A DNA stretch of 39,839 nucleotides from an uncultured beta proteobacterium (lineage in GTDB: Bacteria > Pseudomonadota > Gammaproteobacteria > Burkholderiales > Burkholderiaceae). Under the pieces are notes generated by a model. The model was given only the letters and a program-made list of their open reading frames with translations, ran no database searches and was not told where the DNA came from. Both the position numbers and the translations under genes were made by a program. The first letter of the stretch is position 1; each line of letters opens with the position of its first letter. The stretch is taken from assembly GCA_903918115.1 (NCBI GenBank), contig CAIXDG010000017.1, forward strand, positions 1-39,839. The letters run 5' to 3'. Below, in pieces: positions 20,389 through 30,460 of the stretch.

Positions 20389-22476
20389 ATGACTAAGCTT
20401 ACTCTGCCACCTAATCTGATAAAAATGGGCCTTGATAGCCCAATTGCACTAGCCTTGCACCTGCCAGCGCGCTATGAAGACGAGACTGAGTTGTGGTCTA
20501 TAGCTGATGCGCTCGAGCAGGGTCGCTTTAGCCCAGTACAGACTCAAGGCACGGTGGTTGCCTGCCAAGTCGTTTATCGCCCACGGCGGCAGCTACTGGT
20601 AACCATTGAAGACGATACCGGTCGATTGCATCTGCGCTGGCTCAATTTTTATCCTAGCCAACAAAAGCAAATGGCAGTCGGGGCCCATTTACGCGTGCGG
20701 GGTGAAATTCGCGATGGTCATTTGGGGTCTGAAATGGTGCATCCTAATGTGAAAGCAATTGCGGCCGATGCTCCTTTACCGAAAAGCTTAACGCCCATCT
20801 ATCCAGCATCTGCTGGAGTCAGTCAAACGGTGATTCGTAAGGCGGTAGCGCAAGCCTTAGTTCATCCGGCCATTCAATCCTTCTTAGCCGATTTATTACC
20901 AGCAGAATTCATGGCAGAGTTATTACCAGGTAACGATTGGTACTCATTGATGCAGGCTATTCACTACTTGCATCAACCACCTGCCGATGCAGATACGCAA
21001 GCATTACTAGAGCGTACGCATCCTGCTTGGCGACGGGTTCAGTTTGAAGAATTACTGGCGCAACAAATTTCTTTAAAACGTGCGCATGCGTTGCGTCGGC
21101 AGCGACGTGCCCCGCAATTACTAACAGCGCCTAAGTTGGCAGGGAAGAAAACAAAAAATAAAACCCTAGAGCAACAGTTGCTGGATGTTTTGCCATTCGA
21201 ATTGACCCAGGCGCAACAGCGCGTTTGGACTGAAATTCAAACTGATTTAGCGCAAGCATTTCCTATGAATCGCTTATTACAAGGCGATGTTGGCAGCGGC
21301 AAAACCGTGGTTGCTGCCTTAGCCGCAGCGCGCGCCATCGATCAGGGTTTTCAGGCAACGGTAATGGCGCCGACAGAAATTTTGGCTGAGCAGCATTATT
21401 TAAAAATGCGTGAATGGTTTGCGCCCTTAGGAATAAAAATTGCGTGGTTAGCGGGTAGTCTCAAAGCCAAAGAAAAAAAATTAGCCCAAGCTGAAATTGA
21501 AAGTGGGGTAGCCCAATTAATTATTGGGACCCACGCCTTAATTCAAGATGCGGTGCATTTTGCCAACTTAGGTTTAGCAGTGATTGATGAGCAACACCGT
21601 TTTGGTGTGCGTCAGCGGCTAGAAATTCAGCAGCGGGTAGGTTCGGAGACGGTCTATTGTCATCAGTTGATGATGTCTGCCACCCCAATTCCCCGCACCT
21701 TAGCGATGACATACTATGCTGATCTTGATGTCTCGATCATTGATGAATTACCCCCGGGCCGTAAGCCCATTACCACTAAGTTAATTAAATCGAGTCGTCG
21801 CTCTGAGGTCATCGCTGGCTTACAGGACTGGCTACAAAAAGGGCAGCAAGCCTATTGGGTTTGTCCTCTAATTGAAGAATCAGAGGTGTTGCAATTACAA
21901 ACTGCGGAAGAAAGCTATGCGCAATTAACCATTGCTTTACCGCAATTTAAAATTGGCCTTGTGCATGGTCGGCTAAAGAGTGCGGAGAAGGCGGCGGTGA
22001 TGGCCGCCTTTAAGGAAAATAAAATTCAGTTATTGGTTGCAACGACGGTGATAGAAGTCGGTGTTGATGTGCCAAATGCTGCGCTCATGGTGATTGAACA
22101 TGCTGAGCGTTTCGGCTATGCCCAAATTCATCAATTACGGGGGCGAGTGGGGCGGGGCTCAGCCGATTCCGTTTGTCTATTAATGTATGCCGAGCCGCTT
22201 TCGCAGGCCGCTAAGGAACGCTTACAAACCTTACGCGAAGTAGCTGACGGCTTTGTCATTGCCGAACGCGATTTGTCTCTCCGCGGGCCTGGCGAGTTGT
22301 TAGGCGCTAAACAATCGGGCGATGGCATGTTACGCTTTGTTGATCTACAGCGTGATGCCTGGTTGGTAGAGTTAGCCCAACTAGCAGCAATACGCATTTT
22401 GCAGGAATATCCCAAGCTAGTTGACCAACAATTACAGCGCTGGCTTGGATCCCGCGCGGAATTTTTAAAAGCTTGA
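20389..22476 (+). CDS. recG: ATP-dependent DNA helicase RecG
   Basis: Remodels stalled forks and branch-migrates recombination intermediates. About 695 residues from the ATG at 20389, close to 693 in E. coli. The track's start at 20353 is a GTG overlapping the queA start codon and is unlikely. The N-terminal wedge (OB-fold) domain includes TGRLHLRWLNFYPSQ. Helicase motifs: QGDVGSGKTVVAALAA (Walker A, about 297), VIDEQHRFGVRQR (DEQH, about 398), MSATPIPRTLAMTYY, ATTVIEVGVDVPNA and HQLRGRVGRGS. It is first in recG-oxyR-ubiA. Confidence 0.97.
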   Translation: MTKLTLPPNLIKMGLDSPIALALHLPARYEDETELWSIADALEQGRFSPVQTQGTVVACQVVYRPRRQLLVTIEDDTGRLHLRWLNFYPSQQKQMAVGAHLRVRGEIRDGHLGSEMVHPNVKAIAADAPLPKSLTPIYPASAGVSQTVIRKAVAQALVHPAIQSFLADLLPAEFMAELLPGNDWYSLMQAIHYLHQPPADADTQALLERTHPAWRRVQFEELLAQQISLKRAHALRRQRRAPQLLTAPKLAGKKTKNKTLEQQLLDVLPFELTQAQQRVWTEIQTDLAQAFPMNRLLQGDVGSGKTVVAALAAARAIDQGFQATVMAPTEILAEQHYLKMREWFAPLGIKIAWLAGSLKAKEKKLAQAEIESGVAQLIIGTHALIQDAVHFANLGLAVIDEQHRFGVRQRLEIQQRVGSETVYCHQLMMSATPIPRTLAMTYYADLDVSIIDELPPGRKPITTKLIKSSRRSEVIAGLQDWLQKGQQAYWVCPLIEESEVLQLQTAEESYAQLTIALPQFKIGLVHGRLKSAEKAAVMAAFKENKIQLLVATTVIEVGVDVPNAALMVIEHAERFGYAQIHQLRGRVGRGSADSVCLLMYAEPLSQAAKERLQTLREVADGFVIAERDLSLRGPGELLGAKQSGDGMLRFVDLQRDAWLVELAQLAAIRILQEYPKLVDQQLQRWLGSRAEFLKA

Positions 22477-22486
22477 TAATTACCCT

Positions 22487-23413
22487 ATGACACTTACCGA
22501 ACTCCGCTATATCGTTGCCGTAGCCCGCGAACGGCACTTTGGACGTGCTGCCGAAGCTTGCCATGTTTCTCAACCTACTCTTTCAGTGGCCATTAAAAAA
22601 TTAGAAGAAGAATTGGGCTCACAAATTTTTGAACGCACTAGCGCTGAAGTTGCCTTAACTGCAAATGGGGCGCTAATTGTGCAACAAGCCCAACGCGTTT
22701 TAGAGGAAGCAAATGCCCTAAAACATTTAGCTAAGCACGGACAAGATCCTTTAGTGGGGCCAGTTCGCTTGGGGGCGATTTATACCATTGGCCCTTATTT
22801 ACTCCCCAGTTTAGTGCGCGTAGCGCGAGAAACTCTGCCAAACACCCCTTTATTTCTGGAAGAAAATTTTACTGTGCGCTTGTTGGAAATGTTGCGTCAA
22901 GGTAATTTAGATTGCGCCGTTTTAGCCGATCCTTTTCCTAGTATGGGTTTAGATAGTATTGACCTTTATGATGAGCCTTTTTTAGTGGCGATACCGAAAA
23001 GCCATCCGTGGGCGCAATTAACTGAAATTAGTCACGCAGAATTGAGAGACCAAAATACCTTACTCTTGGGTGCGGGCCATTGTTTTCGTGACCATGTCCT
23101 TGGCGTTTGCCCCGAATTGAATCGCTTTGCTGGGAACTCAATGGATGGCGAGCAGCGGAATTTTGAAGGCTCCTCACTGGAGACAATTCGGCAAATGGTC
23201 GCTGGTGGTATTGGCATAACGGTTTTACCTCGCACTTCTGTGCCGGATCCTAAAACAAAAGATGGGCTGATTCGTTATTTACCGTTTGCTGCACCTATTC
23301 CCACTAGGCGAGTGAGTTTGGTGTGGCGCAAAAGCTATCCGCGGGTCGCGCTCATGAAGATCTTGGCGCAGACAATTCAAGCATGTCAATTACCTGGAGT
23401 GAAGGCAATCTAA
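22487..23413 (+). CDS. oxyR: Hydrogen peroxide-sensing LysR-type regulator OxyR
   Basis: Transcription activator of peroxide defence genes, 308 residues (E. coli 305). The winged helix-turn-helix is at about 1-60 ([27 protein letters not shown]). The redox loop [14 protein letters not shown] holds Cys199 and Cys208, the same numbers as the disulfide-forming pair in E. coli, so peroxide sensing should be intact. [23 protein letters not shown] is also typical. It starts 10 bases after recG; an oxyR-recG linkage is also known in other proteobacteria. No catalase or ahpC gene is in the window. Confidence 0.95.
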   Translation: MTLTELRYIVAVARERHFGRAAEACHVSQPTLSVAIKKLEEELGSQIFERTSAEVALTANGALIVQQAQRVLEEANALKHLAKHGQDPLVGPVRLGAIYTIGPYLLPSLVRVARETLPNTPLFLEENFTVRLLEMLRQGNLDCAVLADPFPSMGLDSIDLYDEPFLVAIPKSHPWAQLTEISHAELRDQNTLLLGAGHCFRDHVLGVCPELNRFAGNSMDGEQRNFEGSSLETIRQMVAGGIGITVLPRTSVPDPKTKDGLIRYLPFAAPIPTRRVSLVWRKSYPRVALMKILAQTIQACQLPGVKAI

Positions 23414-24267
23414 TTTTGTCCCGCTTGCAAGCCTATATTCAACTGATACGCTTGGATAAGCCGGTTGGAATTTTTTTGCTTTTATGGCCAACATTATGGG
23501 CGCTATTTTTAGCTAGTGATGGCTGGCCCAAACTTGATATATTAGTTATTTTTGTATTGGGTACTGTGCTCATGCGTAGTGCAGGTTGTGCAGTTAATGA
23601 TTTTGCCGATCGCGATTTTGATCGCCATGTCGAGCGCACCCGCGAACGCCCTTTAACCAGCGGCAAAGTGGGCACAAGGGAGACATTATTGCTGGCTGCA
23701 GGTTTAGCACTCGCTGCCTTTATCTTAATTCAGCCCTTAAATCTACTGACTAAATCGTTATCTGTATGGGCTTTATTAATCGCCATAGTCTATCCCTTTA
23801 CAAAACGGTTTTTTGCGATACCGCAAGCGGTACTGGGTATCGCTTTTGGCTTTGGAATTCCCATGGCGTTTGCAGCAGTACAACAGCAAGTGCCGCTTGA
23901 GGCGTGGATTTTATTGCTCGGCAATATTTTTTGGGCAATTGCTTATGACACTGCTTATGCGATGGTTGATCGTGAGGATGATTTGCGTTTAGGTCTCCAT
24001 ACTTCAGCCATTACCTTTGGTCGCTTTGAAGTAAAGGCCATTGGCTTTAGTTATGCTGTCTTGCTAATATCCCAACTGTGGGTTGCCTACTTAGCGCAGT
24101 TAAGTATTTATTTTTATCTGGGTTGGCTAGCTGCATTCGCTTGCGCAATCTATGAGTTACGCTTAGTTTCTAGCCGCGATCGGAACAAGTGTTTTGCCGC
24201 GTTTCGGCACAATAATTGGCTAGGTGCCTGTTTATTTTTAGGAATTGTTGCTGGTTTATTGGCTTAA
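23383..24267 (+). CDS. ubiA: 4-hydroxybenzoate polyprenyltransferase
   Basis: An inner-membrane prenyltransferase that joins the polyprenyl tail to 4-hydroxybenzoate in ubiquinone synthesis. It has about 294 residues with eight or nine hydrophobic segments. The two Asp-rich sites are [20 protein letters not shown] and [22 protein letters not shown]. The start is uncertain: the track uses 23323, deep inside oxyR; ATG 23383 overlaps oxyR by 31 bases; TTG 23416, with an AAGG upstream, would begin just after the oxyR stop. The 3' end overlaps convergent proC by 12 bases. Confidence 0.93.
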   Translation: MSITWSEGNLILSRLQAYIQLIRLDKPVGIFLLLWPTLWALFLASDGWPKLDILVIFVLGTVLMRSAGCAVNDFADRDFDRHVERTRERPLTSGKVGTRETLLLAAGLALAAFILIQPLNLLTKSLSVWALLIAIVYPFTKRFFAIPQAVLGIAFGFGIPMAFAAVQQQVPLEAWILLLGNIFWAIAYDTAYAMVDREDDLRLGLHTSAITFGRFEVKAIGFSYAVLLISQLWVAYLAQLSIYFYLGWLAAFACAIYELRLVSSRDRNKCFAAFRHNNWLGACLFLGIVAGLLA

Positions 24268-25080
24268 TTCATCACCCAATTCTTTACCTCTTTTAGCGGC
24301 CGCTTCTAGCGCCTTTTCTAAAATGGCTTGCCATTGTTGATTTTCTAAAACCGCGAGTGCGGCTGCAGTAGTACCGCCTTTAGACGTTACCTTAGCGCGC
24401 AGAGTAGCAGGGGAGTCGCTTGATTGTTGTGCTAATGCAGTAGCGCCAGACAGAGTGGCATAAGCCAATTGACGGGCAATTGCGCTGCTTAAGCCGAGTT
24501 TTTCTCCACCAGCCTGGAGGGCTTCGAGAAATGCGAAGACATAGGCTGGCCCACTTCCGGATAAAGCCGTTACCGCATCCATTAGACCTTCATCGCTCAG
24601 CCAGAGGCTTTGACCAACTGCATTACAAATGAGCCCAGCCCTTTCCCGTCCCAGCATATCGACCGCAGAAGTAGCAAATAGTGCAGTAATGCCTTGGCCA
24701 ATTAAGGCCGGCGTATTGGGCATTGCCCGAATGCATAAGGCATGGTCTAACCAGCGCGACATTTCAGCCAAACGAATGCCTGCAGCAATGCTGAGCACCA
24801 AAGCAGCACTGTGCTTTTTTAAGATAGGCCGCAAGCTTAGGGCGGCTGTTTTGAAATCCTGAGGTTTAACTGCTAATACCAGAATATGATCTGCATTAGT
24901 TTCGAGCAAAACATCTGCAGCACTCTCGAGTGTAGTGAGTTGAAAATCGGTGTGGAGTTTTTCACGCGTTGGCGCAAACGCATCAACCACTTGAATTTGC
25001 TGGGCTAGAAAACCATGCTGCAGCAGACCGCTTATAAGCGCACGCCCCATGTTGCCGCCACCAATAAAAGTAATGCGCAT
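24256..25080 (-). CDS. proC: Pyrroline-5-carboxylate reductase
   Basis: NADPH-dependent last step of proline synthesis. About 274 residues from the ATG at 25080, giving the standard [19 protein letters not shown] start; the track adds 12 atypical residues. [30 protein letters not shown], and [21 protein letters not shown] with [15 protein letters not shown] are the family signatures. It follows yggS, a pairing seen in many bacteria, and is last in the glcDEF-yggS-proC run. Confidence 0.96.
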   Translation of the reverse strand: MRITFIGGGNMGRALISGLLQHGFLAQQIQVVDAFAPTREKLHTDFQLTTLESAADVLLETNADHILVLAVKPQDFKTAALSLRPILKKHSAALVLSIAAGIRLAEMSRWLDHALCIRAMPNTPALIGQGITALFATSAVDMLGRERAGLICNAVGQSLWLSDEGLMDAVTALSGSGPAYVFAFLEALQAGGEKLGLSSAIARQLAYATLSGATALAQQSSDSPATLRAKVTSKGGTTAAALAVLENQQWQAILEKALEAAAKRGKELGDELSQ

Positions 25081-25131
25081 ATTGGGGTGCAGTGGTTTAG
25101 CCGAATTTATCATCAAGCTTTTATTCTAGCG

Positions 25132-25845
25132 CTAATTGCGCTGGCCAAAAATGGCATTACCAATCCGTACTAAGTTACTTCCTTCGGCGACAGCGGCCTC
25201 TAAATCATCTGACATGCCCATCGAGAGGGTATCAAAATGGGCATAAGCAAGATTACCAAGGCGCGCAGCCGCTAACTCAGTAAAACATTGCCGTAATTGG
25301 GCGCAAGCTCTTGCCTGTATCACTGGATTAGCGCTTGGTGCTGGAATTGTCATTAGGCCGCGCAGGCAAATGGCTGGCAGTTGAGCTACCAGGTCACAAA
25401 GTTCTGCAACTGCATGTGGCGCTACACCGCCTTTAGTGGTTTCGCCACTCAGATTGACTTGTACACAGACTTGTAGGGGCTGCAATTGGGATTCAATTAA
25501 TCTTTGCGCTGAAAGCCGCTGCGCAATCTTGGGCCGATCAATGCTATGCACCCAATCAAACAAGCTGGCCACCTCTTTCGTTTTATTGCTCTGTAGGGGG
25601 CCAATAAAATGCCATTCTAAATTTTGCCTAAGGTCGGCAAGGGCGATTATTTTTTCGCTTGCCTCTTGTGCATAATTTTCTCCAAAAGCGTGTTGCCCAG
25701 CAGCATAAGCCTCACGGATAAGGGCTGCAGGTACAGTCTTACTGACGGCCAGTAAGCGGATATCGCTTGGTAAGCGACCTGCCGCTTCCGCAGCTTCTCT
25801 GATGCGCTGATGGATAATCTCAAGCCGCTGCGCAATCGAACTCAT
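25132..25845 (-). CDS. yggS: YggS/PLPBP-family pyridoxal phosphate homeostasis protein
   Basis: A PLP-binding protein with an alanine-racemase-like barrel and no known catalytic activity, which buffers pyridoxal phosphate. It has 237 residues, the usual size. IRLLAVSKTVPAALIREAY holds the PLP lysine; FGENYAQEASEK, WHFIGPLQSNKTKEV, LRGLMTIPA and LSMGMSDDLEAAVAEGSNLVRIGNAIFG are hallmarks. The start overlaps the glcF stop by four bases, and proC follows. Confidence 0.95.
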   Translation of the reverse strand: MSSIAQRLEIIHQRIREAAEAAGRLPSDIRLLAVSKTVPAALIREAYAAGQHAFGENYAQEASEKIIALADLRQNLEWHFIGPLQSNKTKEVASLFDWVHSIDRPKIAQRLSAQRLIESQLQPLQVCVQVNLSGETTKGGVAPHAVAELCDLVAQLPAICLRGLMTIPAPSANPVIQARACAQLRQCFTELAAARLGNLAYAHFDTLSMGMSDDLEAAVAEGSNLVRIGNAIFGQRN

Positions 25846-27167
25846 TGACGGGGAGGATTTTTTGCCTGAATCAGTTGATCTAAAATTTCAACCCAATGCA
25901 CCACTGGATTTGATTCTTGTTGTAAATGCGTAATGCAACCGACGTTGGCAGAAACAATGACTTTTGCCCCGCTTTCTGCACAAGCCGTATTGAGATTAGC
26001 TAATTTTTGCTGACGTAATTGTGCTGATAACTCGGGCTGCAAAATTGAATAGGTGCCTGCTGAGCCGCAGCACAAATGGCTATCTGCGCATAAAGCGACT
26101 TCCACACCCAGACTAGATAATAAGCGTTCGATATTGAGGCGAATTTGCTGACCATGCTGAAGCGTGCAAGGCGGATGGTAGACCACCCCCGGTTTTTTAT
26201 CACTACCAAGCAAGACTTCTAATTGCGGAGCAAAAGCTGGCAAAATTTCAGAGAGATCTTTGCATAATTTAGAAATAGTTTTGGCTTTATCGGCATATTG
26301 CGGATCGCCGCGTAACAAGTGACCGTAGTCACTAACCATGGCACCGCAGCCAGATGCAGTCATTACGATGGCTTCGATAGGTTTACCATTGAGGCTTGGT
26401 TCTTCCCCCATTACATAGGGCCACCAAGCATCAATATTGCGGCGCGCATCTGCTAAGCCACCTTCTTGATGATTTAGGTGATGCCGCAATGCCCCGCAAC
26501 AGCCTGCTTTGGCAGCGCTAAGTAAGTTAACGCCAACGGCATCGAGCACCCGTGCCGTTGCGGAATTAATATTAGGCAACATTGCTGGTTGTACACAACC
26601 TTCTAAGATGAGCATGGTGCGCGCATGACGAAGTGGCTGGGTGAGAGGACGAGCATGAGGATCAATTGGCTGAGATATACCCAGCTGATCAAGTGGACTT
26701 TTAAGGGCAGGAATTTTTCTTTTAAGCTCTAAGGGCATCAGTGGGCGAAAGATTCGCCCTAAATTGATTGCTGAATTAAAGAGCCAGGGACGCGTCAGCA
26801 CCTCACGCAATAACCAGCGTGTCATTCTCTCTTTAATAGGCCGCGGCGGAGTTTCAGCTTCCGCCCATTGGCGACCGATATCCAATAAATTACCGTATTG
26901 AACTCCGCTTGGGCAGGTCGTTTCGCAACTCAGACAGGTAAGACATCGATCTAAATGCAAACGCGTTTTTTCCGTGGGCGCACTGCCTTCAGCCATCTGT
27001 TTAATGAGATAAATCCGTCCTCGCGGACTATCTAATTCATCACCTAATAGTTGATAGGTTGGGCAAGTCGCACCGCAAAATCCACAATGAACGCATTGGG
27101 CCAAAAGTTTGGCTGCTTCAATACCCGCAGTTGTATTTGCTAAATGAGGTGCTAATTCGGTATACAT
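25842..27167 (-). CDS. glcF: Glycolate oxidase iron-sulfur subunit
   Basis: Electron-transfer subunit of the GlcDEF glycolate oxidase, 441 residues. Two 4Fe-4S motifs lie near the N-terminus: CVHCGFCGATCP (C25-C35) and CLTCLSCETTCP (C75-C85). Two CCG domains follow, with KAGCCGALRHHL and DSHLCCGSAGTYSILQPELS. It passes electrons from the flavin subunits to the membrane quinone pool. It follows glcE after 10 bases and overlaps yggS by four. Confidence 0.95.
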   Translation of the reverse strand: MYTELAPHLANTTAGIEAAKLLAQCVHCGFCGATCPTYQLLGDELDSPRGRIYLIKQMAEGSAPTEKTRLHLDRCLTCLSCETTCPSGVQYGNLLDIGRQWAEAETPPRPIKERMTRWLLREVLTRPWLFNSAINLGRIFRPLMPLELKRKIPALKSPLDQLGISQPIDPHARPLTQPLRHARTMLILEGCVQPAMLPNINSATARVLDAVGVNLLSAAKAGCCGALRHHLNHQEGGLADARRNIDAWWPYVMGEEPSLNGKPIEAIVMTASGCGAMVSDYGHLLRGDPQYADKAKTISKLCKDLSEILPAFAPQLEVLLGSDKKPGVVYHPPCTLQHGQQIRLNIERLLSSLGVEVALCADSHLCCGSAGTYSILQPELSAQLRQQKLANLNTACAESGAKVIVSANVGCITHLQQESNPVVHWVEILDQLIQAKNPPRQ

Positions 27168-27177
27168 TTAGCAGGAC

Positions 27178-28350
27178 CTAAGCCATGCGCCCAGTGGCAA
27201 ATATGCCTGCTGGATCGAAGGCATGTCGTAAGCGCTGTTGAACTGTTGCTAGGCCAGCAGTAAGTGGGTTTTCGCTTAACAACGTAAAGCGTTGCGTATT
27301 TACGGCAGAGACCTTACTGACCTTAAATTGGGTTGCATGTCCACCCTGTGCCAAAGCTAATTTTTTAAGCGTCGCGAAGCAATCTGGAGCGCTTGGGCCT
27401 CGCCACCAACGTTCTTGACCATGCCATTCGAGGACCAGCGAATTCAACTGACTTTCTGGAAACTGTAAGGGAGGACAAGCAGCAGGTAAGGCTAAGCGAT
27501 AGAGCGCCTGTCCTGGATCCGTGATTTGGAAACACGATAAATCTTGTTCACGCAGGTCTTGCCAAAATTGCGCTGCCACAGTGGGGGAAACTTCGCTGGC
27601 ACCAATTGCAGCGGTAATCATGGCACTTGCAGAGCTCACAGCGGCATGGGCTCCTGCTAAACGAATACTTAACTCACCTTCTAGCTGGTCATTACTCAAA
27701 CCAATCCAAGCGCTCGCTGAAAGTGGTAGAGGCTGTCCAGCCCACTGATTTAGTAGCTTTAGTGCTTGTGCTTGAGAAATCATGGCCCGTAAAGTCTGGC
27801 TTGCAGCCGGCTTTGGTAATACTTTTACCGAGGCTTCGAGCAATAAAGCCAATGTGCCTAGAGAGCCCGGTAGTAAACGAGAAATATCATAGCCCGCAAC
27901 ATTCTTCATTACTTTGCCGCCAAAGCTTAAGTCGTTGCCGCGCCCATCTAGCAAGCGTACGCCGAGAACAAAATCCCTTAAGTTGCCCGAGCTAATTCGA
28001 GCGGGCCCGGCTAGGCCGGCCGCTATGGCACCTCCGAAGGTAGCTGTGTCACCAAAGTGCGGGGGTTCAAACGCTAATACTTGATTGCGTTGTGCTAAAG
28101 CCATTTCAATTTCTTGCAAAGGAGTGCCAGCGCAGGCGGTAATCACTAACTCTTCAGGTTGGTAGTCAAGAATACCTTGATAAGTTGTTGTACTAAGTTT
28201 GGCAAAACTGTTTGGATTGCCATACCATTTTTTGGTCGCGCCACCTTCAATAGAAAGTGGCGTTTGATTTTGTTTGGCAGCAAGTATTTGCTCACGAAAT
28301 GCACTGACGCTATTATGCATAAGACTACTATCTGCAACTGCAGCTGACAT
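27178..28350 (-). CDS. glcE: Glycolate oxidase FAD-binding subunit GlcE
   Basis: Second flavin subunit of glycolate oxidase, 390 residues, about 40 longer than E. coli GlcE. The PCMH-type FAD domain shows PLSIEGGATKKWYG, GDTATFGGAIAAGLAGPARI and GNDLSFGGKVMKNVAGYDISRLLPGSLGTLALL. Its ATG overlaps the glcD stop by one base (TAATG), so the two are translationally coupled. Confidence 0.94.
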   Translation of the reverse strand: MSAAVADSSLMHNSVSAFREQILAAKQNQTPLSIEGGATKKWYGNPNSFAKLSTTTYQGILDYQPEELVITACAGTPLQEIEMALAQRNQVLAFEPPHFGDTATFGGAIAAGLAGPARISSGNLRDFVLGVRLLDGRGNDLSFGGKVMKNVAGYDISRLLPGSLGTLALLLEASVKVLPKPAASQTLRAMISQAQALKLLNQWAGQPLPLSASAWIGLSNDQLEGELSIRLAGAHAAVSSASAMITAAIGASEVSPTVAAQFWQDLREQDLSCFQITDPGQALYRLALPAACPPLQFPESQLNSLVLEWHGQERWWRGPSAPDCFATLKKLALAQGGHATQFKVSKVSAVNTQRFTLLSENPLTAGLATVQQRLRHAFDPAGIFATGRMA

Positions 28351-29846
28351 TAAAAGCGCTCCAGCTCGGGGTGAGGCAACATTCCGCCGCTAATACGCAT
28401 GCGTCCATATTCCGCACAACGATTTAGTGTCGGGATCCCTTTATCAGGATTCAATAAGAGGTCAGGATCAAAGGCGGCTTTAACACCCCAAAACATCTCG
28501 CGCTCAGCTTCGCCAAATTGCACACACATTGAATTAATTTTTTCGATACCAACACCATGTTCGCCGGTGATGGTTCCGCCTAACTCAACACAAGCCTCTA
28601 AAATATCAGTACCAAATTCTTCGGCGCGGTGCCACTCCTCAATATCAGCGCCATTAAATAAAATCAGCGGGTGCATATTGCCATCGCCCGCATGAAAAAC
28701 ATTTAGACAGCCTAAGCGGTATTTCACTTCCATTGCTTTAATACGGAGCAAGAGGGTGGCTATATGGCGGCGGGGAATCGTGCCATCCATGCAGTAATAG
28801 TCGGCAGCGATTCGGCCGGCAGCTGGAAAGGCATTTTTTCTACCACTCCAAAAGCGCAGCCGTTCAGTTTCATTTTCTGAAACCTGAATGCGACTTGCGC
28901 CAGCAATTTCTAGGACTGCAACCATGCGCGCAATTTCTTCGCTGACTTCTTCAGGAGTGCCGTCAGATTCACACAGCAAAATAGCTTCAGCATTAAGGTC
29001 GTATCCGGCATGAACAAATTCTTCAACTGCACGCGTAGTTGCTTTGTCCATCATTTCTAAGCCAGCTGGAATAATGCCAGCGGCAATAATGGCGGCTACG
29101 GCATTACCCCCTTTTTCGATATCGGCAAAGCTAGCCATAATGACTCTGGCGAGCTGCGGTTTGGGTACGAGTTTCACTGTGACCTCAGTCACAATTCCCA
29201 GCATCCCTTCGCTACCAATCAAGATAGCTAATAAATCAAGACCAGGCGCATCCGGTGCTAAGCCCCCGAATTCAACTACCTCGCCATTCATTAAAACTAC
29301 CCGTATGCGTAAAATGTTTTGCAGTGTTAGACCATATTTCAGGCAATGGACACCACCCGAATTTTCACTAACATTACCGCCAATGGAGCAGGCAATTTGT
29401 GAAGACGGATCGGGAGCGTAATATAGGTTGAGATGGGCTACCGCCTCAGAAATTGCTAAATTACGTACGCCAGGTTGAACGGTGGCAGTACGAGAGAAGG
29501 GGTCGATAGCCAAGATTTTTTTTAACTTACTCAGAGAAAGAACCAAGCCTTGGGCAATTGGCATGGCCCCACCAGAAAGTCCGGTACCAGAGCCACGGGG
29601 TACGATTGGCACCTGTAATTGATGACAGACCTTGAGAATGGCAATGACTTGAGCTTCAGTTTGAGGCAAAGCCACCGCTAAAGGCATCCGGCGATAGGCT
29701 GCTAAGCCATCGCATTCATAGGGAATCGTATCTTCGGGGAGCCACAGTAGCTGATCTTCAGCTAGGATTGGCTTGAGCGCGGCCACTAACTCTGCTTGGC
29801 GCACGGTAATGGCCAGTTCTTCAGCAAGTGGATTAATCGCGTTCAT
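28350..29846 (-). CDS. glcD: Glycolate oxidase subunit GlcD
   Basis: Catalytic FAD subunit oxidising glycolate (and possibly lactate) to glyoxylate, 498 residues, same as E. coli. VPIVPRGSGTGLSGGAMPIAQG is the FAD site; SIGGNVSENSGGVHCLKYG, GSEGMLGIVTEVTVKL, NVFHAGDGNMHPLILF and GTITGEHGVGIEK follow in family order. It heads glcDEF-yggS-proC. No glcC-type regulator, glcG or malate synthase is here. The start lacks a ribosome site and lies 33 bases from the divergent adenosyltransferase start. Confidence 0.95.
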   Translation of the reverse strand: MNAINPLAEELAITVRQAELVAALKPILAEDQLLWLPEDTIPYECDGLAAYRRMPLAVALPQTEAQVIAILKVCHQLQVPIVPRGSGTGLSGGAMPIAQGLVLSLSKLKKILAIDPFSRTATVQPGVRNLAISEAVAHLNLYYAPDPSSQIACSIGGNVSENSGGVHCLKYGLTLQNILRIRVVLMNGEVVEFGGLAPDAPGLDLLAILIGSEGMLGIVTEVTVKLVPKPQLARVIMASFADIEKGGNAVAAIIAAGIIPAGLEMMDKATTRAVEEFVHAGYDLNAEAILLCESDGTPEEVSEEIARMVAVLEIAGASRIQVSENETERLRFWSGRKNAFPAAGRIAADYYCMDGTIPRRHIATLLLRIKAMEVKYRLGCLNVFHAGDGNMHPLILFNGADIEEWHRAEEFGTDILEACVELGGTITGEHGVGIEKINSMCVQFGEAEREMFWGVKAAFDPDLLLNPDKGIPTLNRCAEYGRMRISGGMLPHPELERF

Positions 29847-29868
29847 CGGACTATTTTAGCCATTTACT

Positions 29869-29874
29869 TATAAT
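29869..29874 (+). promoter_or_regulatory. Perfect -10 element directly before a start codon
   Basis: TATAAT ends 5 bases before the ATG at 29880. Normal spacing would place the transcription start at or next to the A of the ATG, implying a leaderless mRNA. No consensus -35 is seen 16-18 bases upstream. Confidence 0.4.
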
Positions 29875-29879
29875 CAGGT

Positions 29880-30446
29880 ATGGGTAATCGACTTTCAAAA
29901 ATAGCTACGCGCACAGGCGATGCAGGAACCACCGGATTAGGTGATGGCAGTAGGGTCGATAAAGACCACAACCGCATTTGCGCAATGGGCGACGTGGATG
30001 AATTGAACTCAGAAATTGGCGTCCTGATGACTGAGACACTGCCTCCAGCAATTGCTTCAGAAATGCTCTCTTTATTTTTACGGATCCAGCATGATTTATT
30101 CGATTTAGGAGGTGAGTTATGCATTCCTAATTACACCTTATTAAAAGCTGAGCAGGTTGAGCAACTCGATATATGGTTAAAACAGTACAACGCTAGCTTA
30201 CCGCCGCTAACCGAATTTATTTTGCCTGGGGGAACACGCGCAGCTGCGCAAGCCCACGTTTGTCGAACAGTTTGTCGGCGCGCAGAACGTTCAATTGTGA
30301 AGTTAGGTTGGGATGAGCCGATTCACGATGCACCACGTCAATATGTCAATCGACTTTCCGATTTATTATTTGTCTTAGCACGCGTTTTAAATCGCGCTGC
30401 TGGCGGCACAGATATTTTGTGGAAAAATCAAAACACGCCAAGCTAA
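29880..30446 (+). CDS. ATP:cob(I)alamin adenosyltransferase, PduO type
   Basis: Makes adenosylcobalamin from cob(I)alamin and ATP; 188 residues, a single PduO/MMAB domain. The N-terminal ATP site is KIATRTGDAGTTGLGDGSRVDKDHNRICAMGDVDELNSEIG; CRTVCRRAERSIVKL and YVNRLSDLLFVLARVLN form the C-terminal helices. The start has no ribosome site but a TATAAT immediately upstream. It is divergent from glcD and convergent with aroG (14-base gap). No B12-dependent enzyme lies in the window. Confidence 0.94.
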   Translation: MGNRLSKIATRTGDAGTTGLGDGSRVDKDHNRICAMGDVDELNSEIGVLMTETLPPAIASEMLSLFLRIQHDLFDLGGELCIPNYTLLKAEQVEQLDIWLKQYNASLPPLTEFILPGGTRAAAQAHVCRTVCRRAERSIVKLGWDEPIHDAPRQYVNRLSDLLFVLARVLNRAAGGTDILWKNQNTPS

Positions 30447-30460
30447 TCTTGGCCCCATTT

